Source of the DNA: Neobacillus sp. WH10
GTDB lineage: Bacteria; Bacillota; Bacilli; Bacillales; Cytobacillaceae
Assembly: GCF_030123405.1 (NCBI RefSeq)
Contig: NZ_CP126110.1
Span: forward strand, 3,410,001-3,474,000
DNA length: 64,000 nucleotides
Direction of reading: 5' to 3'
The notes under the pieces are model-generated. The model was not told the origin of the DNA. It did not search any database and saw nothing but the letters and a program-made list of their open reading frames with translations. Made by a program: the position numbers and the translations under genes. This document shows, one piece after another, positions 59,109 to 64,000 of the stretch (the stretch's first letter is position 1; each line of letters starts with the position of its first letter).

Positions 59109-59810
59109 TTATTTGATTGCAGCTTCTAATGCTACTTCAATCATATCGTTAAAGGTTAATTGCCGTTCTTTAGCTGTGGTTTCTTCTCCTGTTAGGATGT
59201 GGTCACTAACAGTTAAAACTGAAAGGGCTTTCCGGCCAAATTTCGCTGCCAACGTATAAAGAGCAGCTGTTTCCATTTCAATTGCGAGAATCTGATATTT
59301 AGCCCATTTTTCAAGTTCAGCATTATCGTTATAGAAAGAATCTGCAGTGAAGACATTGCCTACTTTTAAATTAAGACCTTTAGCGACCCCTGCATCATAT
59401 GCGTTTTTGAGTAAATCAAAGTTGGCAGCTGGTGCAAAATCAACGTGTCCAAAGGTAAGACGGTTCATGTTTGAGTCTGTAGAGCTGGTCATCGCTAAAA
59501 TCACATCACGGACTTTTACATCCTTTTGGATTGCTCCACAGGTTCCAACGCGAATCAAATTTTGAACATTATAACTTTGCATTAATTCATTTACATAAAT
59601 CGAAATAGATGGAACTCCCATTCCTGTCCCTTGAACAGAAATTCTATTTCCTTTATATGTTCCAGTAAAACCAAACATGTTTCGAACTTCGTTATAACAT
59701 TTAACATCCTCTAAAAATGTCTCTGCAATATATTTTGCTCGAAGTGGATCCCCAGGAAGCAATACCGTCTCCGCAATTTCATTTTCTTTTGCACCAATAT
59801 GTACGCTCAT
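59109..59810 (-). CDS. deoD: Purine nucleoside phosphorylase DeoD
   Basis: A 233-residue PNP of the DeoD type: MSVHIGAKENEIAETVLLPG, the phosphate site (LLPGDPLRAKYIAE; RVGTCGAIQ) and active-site Asp in LTVSDHILTGEE (about 204). It splits purine nucleosides by phosphorolysis for salvage. ATG 59810 follows TTGGAGG; the ORF is open to 59828. Its last 13 codons lie in attR; the phage supplies the final Lys codon and stop, ending the protein AAIK instead of AAIKE. The native terminator is 36 kb away, so transcription may now read into the prophage. Confidence 0.95.
   Translation of the reverse strand: MSVHIGAKENEIAETVLLPGDPLRAKYIAETFLEDVKCYNEVRNMFGFTGTYKGNRISVQGTGMGVPSISIYVNELMQSYNVQNLIRVGTCGAIQKDVKVRDVILAMTSSTDSNMNRLTFGHVDFAPAANFDLLKNAYDAGVAKGLNLKVGNVFTADSFYNDNAELEKWAKYQILAIEMETAALYTLAAKFGRKALSVLTVSDHILTGEETTAKERQLTFNDMIEVALEAAIK
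59113..59150. other. attR core (38-bp direct repeat)
   Basis: Identical to 23212-23249 over 38 bp. It encodes the last residues of DeoD on the minus strand and is 77 bp from the integrase gene. Confidence 0.9.
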
Positions 59811-59962
59811 TAAATAACCTCCAATCAAAAGTTAGCACAAAATGATAGTCTGTACCATAGTCACTATAACATAAACGATTTTTATTGAAAAACGTTTCTC
59901 AAAAATGGACATTATTTTTTAAAATTGTGGGAAGCTATTTCTAAATAAAAGGAGGGGTATTG

Positions 59963-60091
59963 ATGGGAAAAAAGCATCGAAGCCGGATTAATGGGAAAAA
60001 GAAAAATAATCATATTCCTGCAGAGGCCATTGTCGCAGAACATGAAGCACATGTAAAAGAGCATATTGCAACTGGCGGAAGAAAAAGATGA
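59963..60091 (+). CDS. Small basic hypothetical protein
   Basis: A 42-residue, very basic, His-rich protein, MGKKHRSRINGKKKNNHIPA..., ending GGRKR. GGAGGGG lies 6 bases before the ATG. It resembles small Lys/Arg/His-rich Bacillus proteins of unknown function. Divergent from deoD. Confidence 0.6.
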   Translation: MGKKHRSRINGKKKNNHIPAEAIVAEHEAHVKEHIATGGRKR

Positions 60092-60107
60092 TTGTGATAA
60101 AGTGAAA

Positions 60108-60146
60108 TATCAAACCGCGGGGGTTATTCCATCCCCCACGGTTATC
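60108..60146. terminator. Bidirectional terminator
   Basis: AACCG-GGGGG and CCCCC-CGGTT pair. It lies between the small basic gene and the convergent yodL gene; a long T tract is lacking. Confidence 0.6.
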
Positions 60147-60456
60147 AGAGAAGCATGATTCGGTTTATTGGGTACCAACCCCCGGGTTTTAATTGATAAT
60201 AATATTGACCCGAACGACCTTCGTCAATTAAAATAATGTCCCCTGTTGTGAGAAATCTCCCTTTATAATTTGCCGGAATTCTATCGGTCACATTAAAGCG
60301 GCTAAAGGTTTCCTTTAAACAATGTTGACGGTTATTCGCGGGAATATTTGTTCGATAAACCTCTTTATAGCCCTTATATTCACGGTACTTTGGAGTTTGA
60401 AAGATCGTCACATCATATTGAATACATGCTCTTTTTGATAATACTCTGATCATCAT
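60145..60456 (-). CDS. yodL: YodL-like protein
   Basis: A 103-residue protein with the YodL layout: a short MMIRVLSKRACIQYDVTIFQ start, EVYRTNIPA, CLKETFSRFNVTDRIP and the GDIILIDEG-GQYYYQL-GGWYPI ending. In B. subtilis yodL is next to deoD, as here. The family's molecular role is not clear; artificial expression affects cell shape in B. subtilis. GGAGGG precedes the start. Confidence 0.75.
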   Translation of the reverse strand: MMIRVLSKRACIQYDVTIFQTPKYREYKGYKEVYRTNIPANNRQHCLKETFSRFNVTDRIPANYKGRFLTTGDIILIDEGRSGQYYYQLKPGGWYPINRIMLL

Positions 60457-60558
60457 ATCCCTCCAATTATCAGAATTAATTTTCTATTCTAATAATTAGC
60501 GATGGACATTGTCGAATCCTCCATAGAAACCGCACTATTTTTGTCGATTTTCAATTTT

Positions 60559-61329
60559 TTATGAATATCTTTGAATCACACTTTGAATTTTTTGCTGTAT
60601 ATATGGGATATCAGCATTTATGACAGATAATCTTACATTTGTTTCATCTGCCCCCAATGCCTCTGAGAACAATCCAGATAATCCTCTTGCACGCCGATCC
60701 ACTTGGAACATAATATCGAGTGAGCCATTTCCTGCAGGGAAGAAAACAACTTCTAATTCATCTAATCTGCCGCGGAACGGACCTGATGTCGGTACAAACT
60801 CAAATTCTTGAACAAATGGCAGCCGAGCCCGTAAGCGTCTTGGAGCTTCCTCACAATCTGCTTCGCGAATTCTAAAGCCAAGGCTGTCAATAGCATTAAA
60901 CACAGCAGACATTAAGGGATTAGGCACAACTTTTAGATAGTCTTTATCACTTGGATCCATACCGCCTTTAATATCTAAGCCAGTTGTAACCCAAACTTTG
61001 GAGCGGCCAATCGATAGCGGGGTATCAAATGGAAGTTGAAAAGAAAATGGAATTTCCTTTTTTTCATTTGCCCTTATGGTGAATGGAGTCGTTAAACGAA
61101 AACGGTCGATGGCAGCCGTTACGGTATACTTTCGATCATCGGATTCTCTTAAATAGGTGGTATTTAAGGTAAGATAAATCTCGTCAACCTGCTGCTCTAC
61201 CTTGCCGCCTTTTATTTCTACTACACCCTGAACATTCTCACCCGGCATGTACGTATCCTTTTCGAGCTTAGTATCCACCGCAGCAGATCCGATTCCTACA
61301 CTTGCAAATACTTTGTTAAAAAATGACAT
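60559..61329 (-). CDS. spo0M: Sporulation-control protein Spo0M
   Basis: A 256-residue arrestin-like protein, MSFFNKVFASVGIGSAAVDT then two beta sandwiches (KDTYMPGENVQGVVEIKGG; VPTSGPFRGRLDELEVVFFP), the complete Spo0M pattern. It modulates sporulation and cell division in bacilli by an unclear route. It is a single gene with good upstream GAGGAGG. Confidence 0.92.
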   Translation of the reverse strand: MSFFNKVFASVGIGSAAVDTKLEKDTYMPGENVQGVVEIKGGKVEQQVDEIYLTLNTTYLRESDDRKYTVTAAIDRFRLTTPFTIRANEKKEIPFSFQLPFDTPLSIGRSKVWVTTGLDIKGGMDPSDKDYLKVVPNPLMSAVFNAIDSLGFRIREADCEEAPRRLRARLPFVQEFEFVPTSGPFRGRLDELEVVFFPAGNGSLDIMFQVDRRARGLSGLFSEALGADETNVRLSVINADIPYIQQKIQSVIQRYS

Positions 61330-61433
61330 GTTTTCTCCTCCTCAATTGAACATACTTATTGCTTCACATTATATACGAAGAAAAAATATAAAGGTTTCGC
61401 TAGATTTATGTAAAAACAAATGAAAATTTTATC

Positions 61434-61463
61434 AAACAAAAAGCGAGCAGCAAATGCTCGTCT
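61434..61463 (-). terminator. Terminator of yozD
   Basis: CGAGCA-GCAAA-TGCTCG with TTTTTGTT following on the minus strand, 58 bp after the yozD stop. Confidence 0.7.
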
Positions 61464-61520
61464 TTCGTGTTCATCTATATAATTGGATGAGGCTTTACTC
61501 CTCTCCTTTTTTGATTATTA

Positions 61521-61694
61521 TTATTCATCTTGTACCTCTTCATCGATAATGCTCTTTTCGATCAAATATTCGAAGGTTATGTCTGCGATTTCTTCCAATT
61601 CCTCTTCGCTAGGAACGTATCCCCTTTTTACAAGCTCATGAAAGAAAAATTCTGCAATTTCTTCTGTATCAATAAAAACTTCAATTTCTCTCAT
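61521..61694 (-). CDS. yozD: YozD-like small acidic protein
   Basis: A 57-residue protein, MREIEVFIDTEEIAEFFFHE, then VKRGYVPSEEELEEIADITF and an acidic end, matching B. subtilis YozD along its length. AAGGGGG precedes the ATG by 9 bases. It lies in the yod neighbourhood conserved with B. subtilis. Function unknown. Confidence 0.78.
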   Translation of the reverse strand: MREIEVFIDTEEIAEFFFHELVKRGYVPSEEELEEIADITFEYLIEKSIIDEEVQDE

Positions 61695-61885
61695 AGCATC
61701 GCCCCCTTTTTAGAGAATGTATGATGTACATGACTTTTTCATGCTATTTACTTTGATTTGCCATTTCCAATTGATTTATCCAGTATAAATGTACGATTTT
61801 AAAAGTGATTTTATCAAAAGCAAACATGTCTTTTTTTAATTGGACAAGCATAGGATGTAAATAAAGAAACCTATGAGGTGATCAA

Positions 61886-62053
61886 ATGTCAAATGTACAA
61901 TTGAAGTTAGAAGCTTTTATAGAAGATGTTAACTGTGAGGATGGTTTAACCGTTGGATTATTTGCAAAAATTACTGACACAATGTTTTTTTTCATTAAAT
62001 GGGCAGGAATTCCGTTTGTTCTATATTTATTTTTTCTAATTTTAAGGTGGTAG
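61886..62053 (+). CDS. Small single-helix membrane protein
   Basis: A 55-residue ORF, MSNVQLKLEAFIEDVNCEDG followed by a C-terminal helix (FIKWAGIPFVLYLFFLILRW). GAGGTGATC lies 4 bases before the ATG. It is on the plus strand, end-to-end with yodN. No family recognised. Confidence 0.6.
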   Translation: MSNVQLKLEAFIEDVNCEDGLTVGLFAKITDTMFFFIKWAGIPFVLYLFFLILRW

Positions 62054-62749
62054 CTATACATGACTTTTCCCATCATTACTTCCTAGACTTTCTAATTTTC
62101 TGAGAATCACCCGCATTACTTGATAGTATTCTTGATCTTGAAACATTTCATATAGAATACGGTAATCATTAAATATGTCCAATAGATTATCAATTAGTTC
62201 TTTTTTTTCTTTTTTTCGTTCAATTTCTTCATATTCTGATTTCCTATTCATGTTCTGAAATTTAGGTTTTTTTTCTGTTTTCTCTTGCTTGTTGACTAAG
62301 TATAGAAGACCTAGTTTTTGGATGAACGTATCAGCACTCTCAGCATCAGCAACTAGTGTCAATTCCTCCTCACCAGCTTCAAGCCATTCCCCATCACTAA
62401 CTCGTGAAAGCTCATAAATGACATCTTCCCAGGCATCCTCTTTGTAGCGCCAAATTTCTGTTCGAAAGCCAACTATTTTAAATAAATCAGCACCATAACC
62501 ACTAACTTGAACTAGATCTCCGAAAAAAAACTTATATTCAATATCAATCTGTTCTTGATCCATTACTGTGCCATCATATTCTGAAAGTAATTGCAGGGCT
62601 TCTTCAATGAATAACCCATCACTCTTATTTACTTCATAAACATACTTACCTTCTAGCCATTTTATATCGGTGACCTTACCTACTGTTCCATAAATTGTAA
62701 TCACAACTGTATCCCCGATTTGATACTTCGATTTTTTTCTTTTTGCCAT
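62054..62749 (-). CDS. yodN: YodN-like protein
   Basis: A 231-residue protein starting MAKRKKSKYQIGDTVVITIY, with GTVGKVTDIKWLEGKYVYEV, then KFFFGDLVQVSGYGADLFKI and a helical C-terminal half. Two KOW/SH3-like barrels are suggested by IGDTVV...GTVGKV and FGDLVQV...FKIVGF. Position between yozD and yozE matches YodN of B. subtilis. Function unknown. ATG 62749 is chosen for its nearby GGGAGG. Confidence 0.72.
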   Translation of the reverse strand: MAKRKKSKYQIGDTVVITIYGTVGKVTDIKWLEGKYVYEVNKSDGLFIEEALQLLSEYDGTVMDQEQIDIEYKFFFGDLVQVSGYGADLFKIVGFRTEIWRYKEDAWEDVIYELSRVSDGEWLEAGEEELTLVADAESADTFIQKLGLLYLVNKQEKTEKKPKFQNMNRKSEYEEIERKKEKKELIDNLLDIFNDYRILYEMFQDQEYYQVMRVILRKLESLGSNDGKSHV

Positions 62750-62844
62750 GTCCTCCCATCCCCTCAATTGGATTAGTCTGAATATTATTTACAATAGTAT
62801 ATGCATGGCAATCGATATCGCTCACGAGATTTATAAAATGAAAA

Positions 62845-62872
62845 AATCGCCTCCCATTAGAAGACGATTACA
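62845..62872 (-). terminator. Terminator of yozE
   Basis: On the minus strand ATCGTCTTC and GGGAGGCGAT pair, followed by TTTTTTC. It lies 14 bp after the yozE stop. Confidence 0.7.
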
Positions 62873-62885
62873 TTGTCTGCGATAA

Positions 62886-63107
62886 TCAACTTTCCGAATT
62901 TATATATTGCTGCCAGGCTTCATCAAAAACAGTCATTGATTCTAAATAATGGCCATTTAGTTCCAGATATGAACTCAATTCATGGTAATCCTCCGCTGTT
63001 TTCGGAAAACCATGATCCAAATAAGCATGGTTAGCAAACGAGCTTATCTCATCCTTTGGGGCTGGATGTCTGTATTTCATTAGAAAATGATAAAATGATT
63101 TTCTCAT
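62886..63107 (-). CDS. yozE: YozE family protein
   Basis: A 73-residue YozE, matching the family throughout: KSFYHFLMKYRHPAPKDEIS, FANHAYLDHGFPKTAEDYHE and YLESMTVFDEAW. It is a small helical bundle with a putative SAM-like fold. Function unknown. In a single-gene unit. Confidence 0.9.
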   Translation of the reverse strand: MRKSFYHFLMKYRHPAPKDEISSFANHAYLDHGFPKTAEDYHELSSYLELNGHYLESMTVFDEAWQQYINSES

Positions 63108-63214
63108 ATTTGAATACCCTTCTAATTATATATATGAAATACTATAGCGGATTCTGCCGATATCGTCCAGAAATACAAAAGGATTCAACAGCCCTTGTAT
63201 TCAAGCTGCTATCT

Positions 63215-63499
63215 TTATGAGGAAAAATCAAAATAATTCTTTTTCAATAATCTAGGTATTCTCATTAATTCTTCAAAGGCAATCACTTTCCCGATTTGTT
63301 TGCAATCAATCAAAAATAAATGATTCTCGATTTCTTTTACAATGACTTCGGTTTGATAAACCATGTTACAATCAGCACAGCGATATGTGGGGGTTGCCGC
63401 GATTTCAATCGCCCTCGAGCCGTCCGGTAATTCCCAGAAAACAGAGTCTGAGGTTCGCACTACATTTGTGCTGTTGCACCATTCACATTCAATTTTCAC
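63215..63499 (-). CDS. yokU: YokU family zinc-finger protein
   Basis: A 94-residue protein with CEWC (4-7) and CADC (about 41-44) zinc ligands and the DSVFWELPDGSRAIEI segment typical of YokU. It lies 13 bp after kamA, the same pairing as in B. subtilis, and is probably in the kamA transcript. Confidence 0.85.
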   Translation of the reverse strand: MKIECEWCNSTNVVRTSDSVFWELPDGSRAIEIAATPTYRCADCNMVYQTEVIVKEIENHLFLIDCKQIGKVIAFEELMRIPRLLKKNYFDFSS

Positions 63500-63512
63500 G
63501 TTTCCTCGCCTC

Positions 63513-64000
63513 CTATTCGCTAATCGGCTCTGCTGTATTTCCGGCGACTTTCGTAATTTGATTATCCTTTTCCTTCTCAGTCAATGCTTTAAATTTCTTT
63601 TCCTTTAATTCATCTCGCTTACTCCGCTTATCCTTTAACGATGTATGTGTAGGATCTTGATTGTAATCATTACGACGATCAAGTCTTGTAATACCTTCCG
63701 GAACAAGATTAAAATGTTGATCATTCATTATTCCAGCAATACCGGCAAGCGACCTTTTCTCTTCCATATCAGGATAAATTTCTTGAAAATAACCTTCTGC
63801 TCTGCCCGGTACATAGTTTTCAGGTTCCGGATAGGATGTTATAACACCTTCAAAGTTACGGAGAACCACCTTTTCTGGGCTTTGGGAAATTAAGTAGTTC
63901 GGCTGCAGGGCAATTTTCCCGCCGCCGCCAGGAGCATCGACGACAAAGGTTGGCACAGCATACCCACTGGTATGTCCGCGAAGTCCCTCGATAATTTCGA
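63513..64000 (-). CDS. kamA: Lysine 2,3-aminomutase, 3' part
   Basis: The C-terminal part of KamA; the gene continues beyond the window. EIIEGLRGHTSGYAVPTFVV, split by a turn, and DAPGGGGKIALQPNYLISQS are the conserved C-terminal region that holds PLP and substrate contacts. The tail after residue 100 is very charged, as in bacilli. KamA converts L-lysine to L-beta-lysine with a radical SAM cluster and PLP; the radical CxxxCxxC lies outside the window. Confidence 0.9.
   Translation of the reverse strand, partial: EIIEGLRGHTSGYAVPTFVVDAPGGGGKIALQPNYLISQSPEKVVLRNFEGVITSYPEPENYVPGRAEGYFQEIYPDMEEKRSLAGIAGIMNDQHFNLVPEGITRLDRRNDYNQDPTHTSLKDKRSKRDELKEKKFKALTEKEKDNQITKVAGNTAEPISE

Larger units (their letters stand above)
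23212..59150. mobile_element. Complete-looking HK97-type siphophage prophage
   Basis: A 35.9-kb element bounded by a 38-bp direct repeat in deoD, with integrase beside attR. It contains repressor and operators, leftward replication genes, ArpU-type regulator, packaging, HK97 head, tail, holin and amidase genes, and a plus-strand cargo block near attL. All expected modules for a siphovirus are represented and none of the core genes is visibly broken. Whether it can be induced is unknown. Confidence 0.93.

Noticed and set aside
1..64000. CRISPR arrays, rRNA genes, insertion sequences
   Set aside because: No regularly spaced repeats, rRNA-like sequence or transposase were seen on either strand.

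Overview
The window is a low-GC Bacillaceae chromosome, probably a Bacillus/Neobacillus-type spore former. Evidence: spo0M, gerPA/PF-like and coat-type Hsp20 genes, and a yodL-spo0M-yozD-yodN-yozE-yokU-kamA neighbourhood like the yod region of Bacillus subtilis. It carries one complete-looking prophage of about 35.9 kb (23212-59150).

Left chromosomal arm (1-23.2 kb): a DUF6509 gene behind a structured leader RNA, ydjO, a nucleoside hydrolase, the divergent Ku/LigD end-joining pair, dapF, a patatin-like lipase, a yxlEFG-type ABC exporter without its sigma factor, a DUF4870 protein, an amidohydrolase, and a GNAT acetyltransferase behind a long leader with two RNA domains. One of those domains recurs upstream of the DUF6509 gene. 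Next come two small peptides, an SDR with altered active-site residues, a five-gene spore germination/coat cluster, a YtkA-like lipoprotein, a COG0523 metallochaperone GTPase, a C-terminal processing protease and copper ATPase copA.

Prophage: it is integrated in the last codons of deoD. A 38-bp direct repeat marks attL (23212-23249) and attR (59113-59150). The attR side restores deoD, changing only its last residue and stop codon, while the old 3' tail and terminator are stranded at attL. Integrase, a LexA-like repressor and an operator cluster (TTACGA-N4-TCGTAA) lie at the right end. Early/replication genes run leftward: HTH protein, Gp157, RecA-like ATPase, DUF669, primase-helicase, ERCC4 nuclease, ArpU. 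A likely origin with GGGTTAY iterons and an AT-rich stretch lies just downstream of the primase. The late genes follow: HNH, TerS, TerL, portal, protease, HK97 capsid, connectors, tail, holin, amidase. This is an HK97-fold siphovirus, probably cos-packaging. A plus-strand lysogenic-conversion block (23.5-27.7 kb) encodes small membrane proteins, a sigma-region-4 protein and a secreted YHYH/choline-binding-repeat protein.

The most unusual content is cargo inside the phage core. A two-gene unit (47526-48695) pairs a four-helix membrane protein with a membrane-anchored deoxyribosyltransferase/TIR-like domain. Next to it is an MltR/DUF4145-like gene (46151-47071). A RES-domain (NAD+-degrading fold) gene sits alone between terminase and portal (42241-43047). 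All have their own terminators, and the RES gene has an operator-like dyad. I read these as accessory, possibly phage-defence, genes; that is inference. Four late-gene borders also share a terminator followed by CTTTTTATTTTACCTA-like sequence and the next Shine-Dalgarno.

Right arm (59.1-64 kb): deoD, a small basic protein, yodL, spo0M, yozD, a one-helix peptide, yodN, yozE, yokU and the 3' part of kamA, which runs off the window.
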